Assembly (NCBI RefSeq): GCF_004283175.1
Contig: NZ_RXNW01000001.1
Span: 341,675-405,674, forward strand
From: Legionella longbeachae
GTDB lineage: Bacteria > Pseudomonadota > Gammaproteobacteria > Legionellales > Legionellaceae
DNA: 64,000 nucleotides
Direction: 5' to 3'
Position numbers and translations under genes: made by a program. The notes beneath the pieces are model-generated. The model made no database searches. It saw nothing but the letters and a program-made list of their open reading frames with translations, and was not told the DNA's origin. Shown here in pieces: positions 1-9,008 of this stretch (the stretch's first letter is position 1; each line of letters starts with the position of its first letter).

Positions 1-210
1 GTAAAAGGAATAACCAAAAAAGCATTACTGGAAAACAGCCAAAATCCAAAATATGCAGATGTAGTTATTTCTTTTAAGGTAACTAAGGCTAAAGCTGCGC
101 ACATGCAACATACTTTGTCTTTTGTGCAAAAGTTAGGTTCTGATAATGAACAATTAAAGTCGATAGTGGAAAAAAGTTATTCAAGCTATCGTATCGGCAA
201 ATATGCCTAG
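1..210 (+). CDS. C-terminal end of a lipase-like protein, paralog of the next gene (5' part outside the window)
   Basis: The window opens inside this frame, which ends with TAG at 208-210. The 69 visible residues match the last ~70 residues of the following gene: both carry KGxxKKxLLE, then SFKxTKAKAAHxxHTL and a closing SYxSY/YQSY segment. This tail has no catalytic motif of its own. By homology to its neighbour it should be the end of an alpha/beta-hydrolase-like protein of unknown substrate. The pair looks like a tandem gene duplication. The upstream part and any nucleophile serine cannot be seen. Confidence 0.75.
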   Translation, partial: VKGITKKALLENSQNPKYADVVISFKVTKAKAAHMQHTLSFVQKLGSDNEQLKSIVEKSYSSYRIGKYA

Positions 211-361
211 GAAACAATAAATTTCGAGTGCAGCACAGAAAGTCTTGGAAAAATATTATTTATTGCTTTAAGTTCTCTTTGATAAGAACATGAGCCTAGA
301 GTTTTATCTTTGATAATGAATGAGCCTAATATTATTAACAAAATGAACACGGAGGTTTATT

Positions 362-1966
362 TTGCTTACTGGAACTGTTTTTAAAGGAGGTCTTGACCTA
401 AAGTTTTTTGAACAAATGGAGTTTGAAGATATAGATGGAGTAGAATCCCCTCACCAGGACGCAATTTTGGCGCGTAATATACTGCGTTTTTTTACAATGG
501 GGTGGACAGAATCCTGGACTCAATTTTTGACACCATCCGTTTTTTATTCCTTTTTTGTACAGCGTAATTCCAACTTATTAAAGGAAGTACGTTTTGCCAT
601 GCAACAAGGTTTTTTGGAACTCTTTAAGCAGTTATATGGTAAAGATTTGAATTCAGTGCAACATGAGCAGGTTCAACTTTATTTGAGTAACTGTTTGTGC
701 ATGCTTCCCTATGGTGATTTAACTCCTTATGAATCCTTTAAAATTCCTCAGTATATCTCAGGGTATTGGGAATTAGTTGAGTATCAGGTGACTCCAATTG
801 AGCTCACTGCAACATCAGGTTTACGTAGTTTATTTATATACGACCATGACCGAGTTTTTGCTTATGGCTTGAAGCCTCTCTTTCACAATAATGCAGAATC
901 TCATTTAATTTTTATGGGCACAACTTATCCTGCAGGGCAAGGTTTTTTAACTCAAATAAGAACCGATGCGAAGGGAGTTGAATCAGTAGGTTCTTCCTTG
1001 TATCAAATGGGTAGAGAAAAGATACATAAATGGCTAAATCAGCAGGAAAATACCATTCATGTATGTGGAGTAAGTCTTGGAGGAGCATTAAGTTTATTGC
1101 TTGCTATCGATAACGGAAATTACACATTATCAAGAATTGATGCGTTAAATCCGCCTGGTCTTTATGAACCTTTATTTAAAAATGAGCATGATTATTGGGA
1201 TGAATTAGACGAAAAGCCAAAAGTAGTGATCCAAAAACAAGGTGATGATCCGGTTTCAGCATTTGGACTCTGGAAAAAAGAGTGGGAAATTTTGCTGGTG
1301 ACGCCACCTAAAAACAAACAGGGACCTAATGCTTTTTGTGACCATTGTCTCAATTATGCTGGGTTTGCAGATACCGAGTTTAGATATGTTGCTGCAGATT
1401 ACGATAATTCCAAACGAAAAACATCCTACAATTTAATCAATGCCCTAGCGAGATCCATTATTTATTATTATTTTTTAGTTCCTTACACTTATTTTTTTCG
1501 TCCGATTACTTATTTTGCCTTCAATAAGTTATTTACAAAAGCTGATAATATGACCTATAAAGAAAACTCTGAACTGGCTAAAATTCATCAGCCCATGCTT
1601 TTAAGAAACGCCCCCATGGATATGTATCATATTAATAATTCAATCGAAATGAGTCTTACTTACAAACAAATCAATACTTATTATAAAGTGATGCGATGTT
1701 TGGTGAAGAAAAAAGAATATATATCGAATCAAGAATCTGAAAGCAAACATGTTAAAGGTGTGAGTAAAAAGACTTTATTGGAAAAGAGCTTACAATTTCA
1801 AGAGTTGGATAGCGTTGTTTCCTTTAAAGCAACCAAAGCTAAGGCGGCTCATATAAAACATACGCTAACCTTGGTTCATCAGATAGGTATTGATAATCAG
1901 GAACACTTAAAACAAATTGTGGGAGAGAACTATCAGTCATATCTCCTTGGTAAGAGTCAGGGGTAA
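362..1966 (+). CDS. Lipase-like alpha/beta-hydrolase, possible effector
   Basis: A 534-residue protein with a lipase-type nucleophile elbow GVSLGG at residues ~236-241 (Ser238 the likely nucleophile), preceded by a beta-strand-like VHVC-type segment (IHVCG). This is the pattern of class 3 lipase-like alpha/beta hydrolases. A hydrophobic stretch near residues 360-390 could be a membrane-binding segment. No signal peptide is evident, so if it is exported it may use the Dot/Icm system; that is inference. The TTG start at 362 is supported by GGAGG a few bases upstream. The next ATG is at 416, after a poor site. The C-terminal ~70 residues recur in the truncated gene to the left. The substrate is unknown and the remaining triad residues were not assigned. 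Confidence 0.7.
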   Translation: MLTGTVFKGGLDLKFFEQMEFEDIDGVESPHQDAILARNILRFFTMGWTESWTQFLTPSVFYSFFVQRNSNLLKEVRFAMQQGFLELFKQLYGKDLNSVQHEQVQLYLSNCLCMLPYGDLTPYESFKIPQYISGYWELVEYQVTPIELTATSGLRSLFIYDHDRVFAYGLKPLFHNNAESHLIFMGTTYPAGQGFLTQIRTDAKGVESVGSSLYQMGREKIHKWLNQQENTIHVCGVSLGGALSLLLAIDNGNYTLSRIDALNPPGLYEPLFKNEHDYWDELDEKPKVVIQKQGDDPVSAFGLWKKEWEILLVTPPKNKQGPNAFCDHCLNYAGFADTEFRYVAADYDNSKRKTSYNLINALARSIIYYYFLVPYTYFFRPITYFAFNKLFTKADNMTYKENSELAKIHQPMLLRNAPMDMYHINNSIEMSLTYKQINTYYKVMRCLVKKKEYISNQESESKHVKGVSKKTLLEKSLQFQELDSVVSFKATKAKAAHIKHTLTLVHQIGIDNQEHLKQIVGENYQSYLLGKSQG

Positions 1967-2191
1967 ATTGTAACAGGGAAATTACACGCCCATTCACTTA
2001 AGGAACTTGCTATTGCTTTTCTAAGCGCATAGGCGTTAATTTAAGAAAGAATCGACTGCTCTGTGCGACAGCGAGGGGGCTAAAAGAAAAATACTTGCTC
2101 GAAATCTCATCTAACAGCATTCCTTTTAATAGAGATCCCTCTGCTTTCACAGAGGGTGAAAATACTCTTATTTATGAGACTTGCTTTTAAC

Positions 2192-2221
2192 AAGTTGTCT
2201 GATTAGATTCAGACAACTTTT
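2192..2221. terminator. Hairpin between convergent genes, likely terminator
   Basis: AAGTTGTCTGA (2192-2202) pairs with TCAGACAACTT (2209-2219), an 11-bp perfect stem with a 6-nt loop, followed on the plus strand by TTTT. It lies directly beyond the stop of the minus-strand barrel gene and downstream of the lipase-like gene, so it may serve both. A second stem, CCCTCTG/CAGAGGG at 2137-2156, lies upstream without a T-run. Nothing else is seen in 1967-2191. Confidence 0.6.
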
Positions 2222-2877
2222 CAAAAGCGATAGATAAGATGTGCTGCAACAGAATAAAGAAAAGGATAATAGGCATCTACCGGACTAAGCTGTGATTCAC
2301 CATAACCGGCAGTAAAATTTCCAGCTATTTCACCCATAATGTGTTCTGTAAAATTATAGTTTACTCCAACAGTAAAAGTAGGCCCAGGGTTCCAATCGTT
2401 AACTACAAGATCTCTACGATGAACCCCCGCGACTCCAGCACCCGAGAAAATTTTCATGTTAGAATGAGGAACAGGTACCATCAATTTACCAATTAAACTG
2501 AGTGTTTCGGTATGAGTGGTCAAAGTTTCAGATCCATCATGAAAAAAACTGAAGAGGCTTAGGGGATCAAAATGAACGTTTGCGTCAGCAAAGTGCATAT
2601 AACTTGCTTCAATTGCAAAATAATGCGTAAACTCATATCCTGCCATAACGCCCCAAGCGCTGCCTCCCTCTTCAACTTCTATTGGAGTGGATAACATCAA
2701 TGCTGCATTTTGATTTTCTTTAGATGGAACTAAACCATCCCATGTAGTTGATCCATAACCAGCGATGGCACCAAAATAAAAAGGATGGCGCACGGGTGTT
2801 TCTTGATGTGCCAAACAAAAAGGCCCATACAACGAGAGGCAAACTAATAGTGATAACTTTGATTTTTTGACAAGCAC
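2221..2877 (-). CDS. Outer-membrane beta-barrel protein
   Basis: A 218-residue protein with a clear signal peptide: basic MLVKKSK, a hydrophobic core and cleavage near CLA-H at residues 22-24. The mature part alternates short aromatic/polar strands (for example YFAIEASYMHF and GVNYNFTEHIMGEIAG) and ends in Tyr-Arg-Phe, the terminal aromatic residue recognised by the Bam machinery. Its length and glycine-rich turns fit an 8-strand OmpA-like or OmpW-like barrel. It probably sits in the outer membrane as a small structural or adhesive barrel. The exact role is unknown. Confidence 0.75.
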   Translation of the reverse strand: MLVKKSKLSLLVCLSLYGPFCLAHQETPVRHPFYFGAIAGYGSTTWDGLVPSKENQNAALMLSTPIEVEEGGSAWGVMAGYEFTHYFAIEASYMHFADANVHFDPLSLFSFFHDGSETLTTHTETLSLIGKLMVPVPHSNMKIFSGAGVAGVHRRDLVVNDWNPGPTFTVGVNYNFTEHIMGEIAGNFTAGYGESQLSPVDAYYPFLYSVAAHLIYRF

Positions 2878-2967
2878 AATAAATACTCTAAGAAATTATA
2901 TTAATTAATCAGAATTTGTGTTGGGCCTAAGCCCAACTATGAAATGGCGCTTTGCTGAACAAGAAAT

Positions 2968-3327
2968 TTAAAACCTCTCGCATACAGTAGCGCAGCGTAT
3001 TTTTGTATCAGCATTATGTTGTTCACCAGTACCTGACTTATAACATGTCCAGTTAGCAATACAATCTTCAGGCGTGGTTTCCTTTTGAGCTAAGGGTGAG
3101 CATGCTTTCTCCAACGTACCATAAATATTTATCATTTGTTTATATAAAAACTGCATGTTTTGACATATGTATGGAGGCAATCCTTTAGCAGTACAATGAC
3201 AATTTGCAGTTGCTTTAAAAGAAGAGCAAAAATTTGGGTGATCGATTGGTAACGCTTTACCACAGGCAGCTGAAAAAGTAACAGAGCTAAATATAAATAA
3301 TAATCCTGCAAAAATTGTTCTTATCAT
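2968..3327 (-). CDS. Small secreted cysteine-rich protein, unknown function
   Basis: 119 residues starting MIRTIFAGLLF, a signal peptide with likely cleavage after FSA (residue ~20). The mature ~99 residues hold ten cysteines (22, 34, 43, 45, 55, 76, 89, 95, 112, 116), an even number that suggests disulfide bonding in the periplasm or outside the cell. No catalytic motif is recognised. It lies between the barrel gene and the MMPL exporter on the same strand, but gaps of ~90-110 bp separate them, so an operon is not certain. Confidence 0.6.
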   Translation of the reverse strand: MIRTIFAGLLFIFSSVTFSAACGKALPIDHPNFCSSFKATANCHCTAKGLPPYICQNMQFLYKQMINIYGTLEKACSPLAQKETTPEDCIANWTCYKSGTGEQHNADTKIRCATVCERF

Positions 3328-3437
3328 TCTTATTCATCCTCATATAGATTAATAACTGCGGTTACTGTATCAGAAAAATAAGTGTCCTGCAAAAAGAAAT
3401 CTTTGATGTGTGGATAAGTGAAGCAGACTATTAGGCA

Positions 3438-5684
3438 CTAAATTTTAGGCAGGATTCGATCCAGCCATTTGGGTAAATACCATACCCAATTTTTAAAAAT
3501 TGCCATTGTTGCAGGAACTAAAAAGCTCCTTATTAAAAACGCATCAACAAAAATAGCTACCGCGATCCCCAGGCCAAATGCTTTAACCATCAATACATCA
3601 GCGACTAAAAAAGAGCAGCTTATTACTATAACGATAAGTGCAGCACTAGTAATAATGCGACTGCTTTTTTCAATTCCGAAGATAATGCTGTTATTATTAT
3701 GCTTGGTTAACTGGTGAGCCTCTTTAATTCGGGATAATAAGAATACTTCATAGTCCATAGAAAAACCAAATAAAGCACAAAATATAATCACTAATAAACT
3801 GATATCCAACATATTTTGGGGCTGAAAATTAAGGATTTGAGAAAAATAGCCATCTTGAAATACAAGTACCAGAGCTCCATATGAGGCGCAAAGGCTCAAC
3901 AAAGTCATAATAATTGCTTTTAGTGGTAAGAATATTGACCGTAATAACAAAAGAAGTATCAAATAAGAAAAAACCATAATCCATAAAATGGAATAAGGAA
4001 GAAAATGATAGATACTTTTCAGCACATCGCTATTACTTACAGCCGTTCCAGTGAGTTCCATGGTTAGTCCTGGACCAACTTTCATATGATATAATTGAGT
4101 AATCAGTTTTTTCGTCTCCGGCGAGTTCGCAGGATATTTGCTAACAACCCGAATTACTGTCAAATGCTTGGTTGTTGTCGTCTCTAACAATCGTCTTACT
4201 TGAGAATCGAGTAATTTTTTATTCATGTGATATAGAGTGTAATATTGGCTTTTTTTCACATCTGAATCACTGCTGATGATGCCATTAACTTCTTTGACTA
4301 AAGGATTTTGCTCTAGTTTATGGACGAAATCATATATCTTAGACAGATTGTGGCGAGATAAAATAGGTGAGGAAGGGGATTCAACTACCAAAACAATAGG
4401 ATTAAGTTCTTCAATATTAAATTTTTCTGCGTAAGTATCATAAAAAGCCCTATTTTCCGAGTTTATAGGAAATATTCGGTAATCTGATATTCCAAAATTG
4501 GCTTTTAAAAATGGATATCCCAGTAATAATAAAAATATAAGTATGGGAAAGAAAAATCGATAAGGATGGTTAACCACTCGTTCTGCTAGCCAACGCCAAT
4601 AACTGGAATGGTTTTTATTTCTAAAGATACGTACGGAGAGGAAATTTATTTTTGTTTTTAAAACAGCAAGTATTGCTGGTAAAAGAATAGTCGAAATTAA
4701 TACGGCATAAAATACTGCTGCCAAGCCACCTACAGCAACCGAAAAGAGGATATTAACCGGAAACAGAAATAAGGCACTAAGACTTACAAATACAGCCAAG
4801 CCACTAAAAAAAATTGCTTTTCCCGCTGTTTCTTGACTTGTTCCGATGGCTTCTTCGACACTCGATCCATTTTTCAATTCATCTCTAAAGCGACTGATGA
4901 AAAATAATGAATAATCCAGACAAAGACAAAGCCCTAACAATAAAGCAATATTAATCGTGAATATAGAAAGGGTAAAAAAATGGCCTAAAAAGTACAGGGT
5001 AGTCAAAATAATTAATGCACAGCCTCCTCCCAATATAATGGGGAGAGTTGCCGCTACTACGGAGCCGAACACGACGACTAAGGTAACGATCGCTACGGGT
5101 GTAGCAATGAAATCTGCTTTATATAGGTCTGTTTGTGTTTGTTTGTTTACATTTTGAACAAAAAGAGGCTCTCCTCCAATTTGCATGGTCATATTGGAGG
5201 GTTTTTTTATGGAATCTTTAAATTGTTTTAATAGTTGATCATTAATTGGTTTGTTGGTTTTTATTATGATTACGGCATAAGCTGTATGTTTGTCTTTAGA
5301 GATTTGATGTTTATCATCAGGGTAAATTATTTCATGCTTAATCGGAAAATCTTCCAGCTCGGATAATGATTGCTTCATTTTTTTCTTAAACAGAGTGCGA
5401 GTGGCTAAAAGTTTGGGACTGTGATACATGACAATAAATTGATTTTTATCATCATAACCAAGCTTCTTATCCATATAGAGTTCTGCTTTCGCACTCTGCG
5501 AGGTTTCATCAACAAAGCCCGTTGTTTTAAAAGGAGCGATTATGTGCGGCAAAAAGGGAATACAAGACAAGACGACGAGTACCCAAAAAATTATAATGGG
5601 CCAACGTAATTTATTAATTAACTTTCCTAATCGGTATGACAATGTTTTTTTTGACATTTTTCTAGCCGGAGTTTCCAAACTCAT
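3438..5684 (-). CDS. MMPL/RND-family membrane transporter
   Basis: 748 residues with the two-fold repeat of MMPL/YdfJ-type RND proteins: TM1 (~33-53), a first soluble periplasmic domain (~55-190), a block of five TM segments (~195-345), TM7 (~375-390), a second periplasmic domain (~395-555) and a final TM block (~565-735). Motifs such as LGLCLCLDYSLFF and FCALFGFSMDYEVFLLSR carry the central Asp-Tyr pair expected for proton coupling. Family members export lipids or hydrophobic compounds by proton antiport; the substrate here is unknown. It is divergent from epmC with a 64-bp gap. No adaptor gene is adjacent. Confidence 0.85.
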   Translation of the reverse strand: MSLETPARKMSKKTLSYRLGKLINKLRWPIIIFWVLVVLSCIPFLPHIIAPFKTTGFVDETSQSAKAELYMDKKLGYDDKNQFIVMYHSPKLLATRTLFKKKMKQSLSELEDFPIKHEIIYPDDKHQISKDKHTAYAVIIIKTNKPINDQLLKQFKDSIKKPSNMTMQIGGEPLFVQNVNKQTQTDLYKADFIATPVAIVTLVVVFGSVVAATLPIILGGGCALIILTTLYFLGHFFTLSIFTINIALLLGLCLCLDYSLFFISRFRDELKNGSSVEEAIGTSQETAGKAIFFSGLAVFVSLSALFLFPVNILFSVAVGGLAAVFYAVLISTILLPAILAVLKTKINFLSVRIFRNKNHSSYWRWLAERVVNHPYRFFFPILIFLLLLGYPFLKANFGISDYRIFPINSENRAFYDTYAEKFNIEELNPIVLVVESPSSPILSRHNLSKIYDFVHKLEQNPLVKEVNGIISSDSDVKKSQYYTLYHMNKKLLDSQVRRLLETTTTKHLTVIRVVSKYPANSPETKKLITQLYHMKVGPGLTMELTGTAVSNSDVLKSIYHFLPYSILWIMVFSYLILLLLLRSIFLPLKAIIMTLLSLCASYGALVLVFQDGYFSQILNFQPQNMLDISLLVIIFCALFGFSMDYEVFLLSRIKEAHQLTKHNNNSIIFGIEKSSRIITSAALIVIVISCSFLVADVLMVKAFGLGIAVAIFVDAFLIRSFLVPATMAIFKNWVWYLPKWLDRILPKI

Positions 5685-5748
5685 AAAAATTAATGACTCT
5701 CTAAATATATTAGTATAAATTAATCAGTATGTGTAAATTAATGAGAAA

Positions 5749-6294
5749 ATGATACTTATGCATCATTATGATGATTTAATCAATCTTTTTGAGATTTGTT
5801 TTGCTAAGGAATACAACACAAAACTTGTAAAAGGTAATGATGAGCCTATTTATTTACCCGCGGATGCAAAGCGCCCCTTCCATGCTATATGTTTTGCCCA
5901 TGGTTTTTTTAGTAGCGCCTTACATGAATGTGCTCACTGGTTAATTGCTGGGGAAGAACGTAGAAAATTGGTTGATTTTGGTTATTGGTACATGCCTGAT
6001 GGGCGTAATGAAGAGCAACAAGCAATGTTTCAATGTGTAGAAGTAAAACCACAAGCACTAGAATGGATACTTTCCAAGGCTTCGGGTTATAAATTTCATA
6101 TAAGTATTGATAATTTAAATGGTGCTGAATCAGATACAATATTATTCAAACAATCTGTATATCAACAGGTGATACATTACTGTAAACACGGCTTATCACA
6201 ACGTGCAGAAAAATTTCGAGTTGCTTTGTGTCGTTTCTATAATCAACCTCTTGTTTTGAAAGAGAAAGATTTTTCTTTAGACGAGTTGCAATAG
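5749..6294 (+). CDS. epmC: Elongation factor P hydroxylase EpmC (YfcM family)
   Basis: 181 residues matching the YfcM/EpmC family over the full length. EpmC hydroxylates the beta-lysyl-lysine of EF-P, the last step after EpmA and EpmB. The signature ALHECAHWLIAG (about residues 57-68) gives an HExxH-like metal site, followed by VDFGYWYMPDGRNEEQQ. The start at 5749 is an ATG; an in-frame ATG at 5758 is an alternative. EF-P, epmA and epmB are not in the window. The end of the gene runs directly into a decayed GIY-YIG gene. Confidence 0.88.
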   Translation: MILMHHYDDLINLFEICFAKEYNTKLVKGNDEPIYLPADAKRPFHAICFAHGFFSSALHECAHWLIAGEERRKLVDFGYWYMPDGRNEEQQAMFQCVEVKPQALEWILSKASGYKFHISIDNLNGAESDTILFKQSVYQQVIHYCKHGLSQRAEKFRVALCRFYNQPLVLKEKDFSLDELQ

Positions 6295-6304
6295 TTATCG
6301 CAGT

Positions 6305-6514
6305 GCATCAAATAATGTATCAGGCGTTCCTGAAGATGGGCTAATTATCATTTCTGATGTGCATTTATGGGTTTATTATGAGGATCATGAAGCCTATGTA
6401 GAAGCTGCTTGCCGTGAAAAGCGTTTCAAAAATTGGCGCAGACAATGGCAGTTAAATAGGATTGAGGAGATTAATCCAGAATGGCGTCATCCAGATGAAG
6501 AAATCTGCCATTGA
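6305..6514 (+). pseudogene. Remnant of a small GIY-YIG nuclease-like gene (UPF0213 type)
   Basis: Frame 2 after epmC encodes a tail ending in TGA at 6512-6514 that I recognise as the C-terminal half of small GIY-YIG proteins: VHLWVYYEDHE, then REKRFKNWRRQWQLNRIEE and INPEWRHPDEEIC. Intact members are ~90-100 residues and begin with a conserved YYVYIL/LYIGVT region, which is missing here. No start codon with a ribosome site precedes the fragment, so it is a 5'-deleted pseudogene. The left boundary is approximate. The family is thought to be nuclease-like; the remnant lacks the catalytic GIY-YIG half. Confidence 0.7.
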
Positions 6515-6531
6515 TCCAGAGAGCGCCTGGA

Positions 6532-6552
6532 TGCCGCAAACAAGTCGCGGCA
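6532..6552. repeat. Palindromic REP-like element beside the GIY-YIG remnant
   Basis: TGCCGC (6532-6537) pairs with GCGGCA (6547-6552) around a 9-nt loop, inside a locally GC-rich stretch that ends in a G-rich tail (about 6553-6566). The surrounding composition differs from the AT-rich genes nearby. Similar 'GGATGCCGC...GCGGCA' palindromes are, from general knowledge, dispersed in several gammaproteobacterial genomes, often beside small GIY-YIG genes. Only one copy was noticed in this window, so its repeat status is inferred. Confidence 0.5.
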
Positions 6553-6606
6553 CGTAGGGGGTAGGGATGAATTGTCAGCACGCCTTAATGTGTTTGCGGC
6601 TTATTC

Positions 6607-7740
6607 CTAATGATGGAGCACAACACCTGTGGTCCAATCCAGATTTTTTATTGAAGAAATATAATTTACAGGCTGGGTGGCAGGGATCCCATAACCGTCA
6701 ACCATTAATGCATGATAAAATGCAGGTAAGAGACAGAAAGATTCTATATACTCATTATCAGGAAATTGAGTGCTCAGACCGTCCCATTGTTGATGACAAA
6801 TCAAAGAGTTTGCCTGTTGTAATAAATCCTGATTGGTAATTTTATTATTTTGAAATTGGAATGGTTCACTCTCAACAAGATTAGCTAATCCTCCGATAGC
6901 GTACCACTTGTTAACAGGATTGGCATTAAGTGTAGGTTGTACTTCGTTTTGGACTTTGTGCACATGGTTGATTAATGAAGATACCTCCTGCTGACATTCA
7001 AGAGCATCCCCTTGTCCCAAGTTGCCACCCGGAAGAGGATAGCCGTCTGCAAAGCATGCGTTTGTATCAAGCAACTGATGTGTTACCTCGTTTTGTCCGA
7101 GTCCAAGAAAACTATGGACGAACAAATTAATATGTTTGCCATAAAGATCTAATTCTACCTGTGAATTATTATTGGTTTTTGTATTTTTTTGTATCGGGAA
7201 AGCAACTTGCACCGAAGCTCCACCAATATCCATGACTCCGATGGGTTTGGCTGAGGGTGATTTAAGTGTACCAATATGATAATTTACAGCAAGCCAATCG
7301 TATAAAGCTTCATCGTTCCCAGTAATGGTTTTTGCTTCAATAAGTTGCCATACACGATTTTGGTTAAACCAGCTTTGTATTTCTTTATAGTAAAATTTCT
7401 GTTTGGTTTGCGGTATAAGACGCATTCCACCAGTTGCATAAAAATAAACAGGAATTTTTTGCTCAGGAGCTCCGGAGAAGAGGATGGTCAGATAGGCATC
7501 TATAGTATTTTGATTCGCTTCGATTGTTGCAAGACCCGGTTTGATTTTGTTAGACCATATTTCATGAATTTGCGACGGGCTATTGGTTTCATCTAGATCA
7601 TAGGCAAAAATATGTGCTCTTGAGCCGGTACTTCCTGCATCAACCACCGCAATACATTGATGTTCAGTACATGAATCAGGTTCAGCATAAACATCGATTA
7701 CTGCAAAAATAAAAGAAATAAAAAACCAAAAACAGCGCAT
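6607..7740 (-). CDS. Ecto-NTPDase (apyrase, GDA1/CD39 family)
   Basis: 377 residues: signal peptide MRCFWFFISF... (cleavage near VYA-E, residue 19), then the apyrase-conserved regions in order: ACR1 DAGSTGSRAHIF (34-45), ACR2 YFYATGGMRL (99-108), ACR3 GNDEALYDWLAVNY (141-154, with the catalytic-base Glu144), ACR4 DIGGASVQVAF (171-181) and ACR5 near the C-terminus (FCLLPAFYHAL). The family hydrolyses extracellular NTPs and NDPs to NMPs and is mainly eukaryotic. L. pneumophila has two such secreted enzymes linked to intracellular growth. One oddity is that the usual Gly after the ACR3 Glu is Ala here. Which of the two L. pneumophila enzymes it matches is undecided. Confidence 0.9.
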   Translation of the reverse strand: MRCFWFFISFIFAVIDVYAEPDSCTEHQCIAVVDAGSTGSRAHIFAYDLDETNSPSQIHEIWSNKIKPGLATIEANQNTIDAYLTILFSGAPEQKIPVYFYATGGMRLIPQTKQKFYYKEIQSWFNQNRVWQLIEAKTITGNDEALYDWLAVNYHIGTLKSPSAKPIGVMDIGGASVQVAFPIQKNTKTNNNSQVELDLYGKHINLFVHSFLGLGQNEVTHQLLDTNACFADGYPLPGGNLGQGDALECQQEVSSLINHVHKVQNEVQPTLNANPVNKWYAIGGLANLVESEPFQFQNNKITNQDLLQQANSLICHQQWDGLSTQFPDNEYIESFCLLPAFYHALMVDGYGIPATQPVNYISSIKNLDWTTGVVLHH

Positions 7741-8037
7741 AGCTAAAGAACCCCAGCAAAAGTTTCCAAATGATACATTATGTATTTTTTATTTTCAATA
7801 TGATATCATGCAGAAAAATGATGTGCTATTTTATTTCGTTTCGTAGTTTATTTAATTAGAATTATCAAATCGTAGTCTTGATGAATCACAAGATACCAAG
7901 CTAAAACATCTGTATTTTATTTAAAACATAGATAAATTAGATCCCACGTAAAACATTGAAGTGTCTCTAGCTTGATATTTATGTACCATTAGACAACAAC
8001 CCATTACTTTTTTAATATTTTTCAGGCAGTGATTATC

Positions 8038-8952
8038 ATGATGATGAATCAAGAATATAGAGGCTCTATTTATGCAATTTTATCTGGATTTCTTTACAGT
8101 TTTATCGGCTATTTTGGTATAAGCGCAATTAATGGCCATTTGTCTGCAAGCACAATGCTTTTTTGGCGCTTTTTGATTTCAAGCATCATCATTTTATTTA
8201 TCATGTTGCCAAAAATAAATGAAAGCAGAGATTCCTATAAAAACATGTTTCTTGCTTTTTTAACGGGTATATTTTTTTATGGAATATCTACTTGGCTTTA
8301 TTTTTTAGCCTCTTTATATATAGGATCAGGATTGGCAATGGTAATTTTTTTTACTTATCCTGTTGTCATTATGCTATTGAATTATTTTTTTTATGGCCAA
8401 TCGATTCCGCAAATTTATTATTTAGCAATCCTAATTATTTTATTCGGCATGGTATTCATGGTGGATTTAGATGCATCATTTAACCTATGGGGTATGGTGT
8501 TCGCTATTGCCTCTGCATTTTTTTACGCCTGTTACATCATTGGAAGTAAACGAAACGTGCTCTCTCCTAATATGTCAACATTTATGGTTTGTCTAGGATG
8601 TACGGTGACAAGTTTTTTTGTTTCATTTTTTAATCATTCTTTTGTTGTTCCAACATCCATAACGGTTTGGACTCATTTGTTTGGAATATCTATTATCGCA
8701 ACAGTAATACCTATTTTATTGTTTTTGTATAGCTTAAAGTACATTAGTTCAGAAAAAGCTTCTATTTTATCCGTCTTAGAGCCAGTATTTGTAGTGGTTT
8801 TTGGTGTGTTACTTTTGGGCGAAAAAATTCAGCTTTGGAGTGTAGTTGGTATGTTTTTCGTTTTAGCTGGCGCAGTGATAACTTTATTTAGTCACAAAAT
8901 AAATCTGAGTCACTTGAGAGTTCTATCAATGCGCCGTGAAAATGTTGGGTAA
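8038..8952 (+). CDS. EamA/DMT-superfamily inner-membrane transporter
   Basis: About 304 residues with ten hydrophobic segments arranged as two EamA repeats (~5-135 and ~150-285). Each starts with a GxxYaxxsGfxY-like element (first copy near YAILSGFLYSFIGYFG) and ends with a glutamate-containing helix (second copy SVLEPVFVVVFGVLLLGEKI). Such carriers usually export small metabolites or amino acids; the substrate here is unknown. Start: ATG at 8038, since a weak CAGG lies 11 bases upstream; GTG at 8029 is only 2 bases from it. The ~290 bases before the gene (7741-8037) hold no gene and no clear motif. Confidence 0.85.
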   Translation: MMMNQEYRGSIYAILSGFLYSFIGYFGISAINGHLSASTMLFWRFLISSIIILFIMLPKINESRDSYKNMFLAFLTGIFFYGISTWLYFLASLYIGSGLAMVIFFTYPVVIMLLNYFFYGQSIPQIYYLAILIILFGMVFMVDLDASFNLWGMVFAIASAFFYACYIIGSKRNVLSPNMSTFMVCLGCTVTSFFVSFFNHSFVVPTSITVWTHLFGISIIATVIPILLFLYSLKYISSEKASILSVLEPVFVVVFGVLLLGEKIQLWSVVGMFFVLAGAVITLFSHKINLSHLRVLSMRRENVG

Positions 8953-8963
8953 GTGTTTAATGG

Positions 8964-8998
8964 AGTGCAACGTAACGTGGTTGCATTGCACTTTTTTT
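8964..8998 (+). terminator. Rho-independent terminator after the EamA gene
   Basis: AGTGCAA (8964-8970) pairs with TTGCACT (8986-8992), and the stem runs into a T-run (8992-8998). An alternative inner stem TGCAAC/GTTGCA also forms. It lies 12 bases beyond the EamA stop. Confidence 0.75.
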
Positions 8999-9008
8999 AC
9001 CCGTTGTA

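Noticed and set aside
6567-6839. 90-codon plus-strand frame
   Set aside because: Almost wholly antisense to the NTPDase C-terminus, and its translation has no family resemblance.
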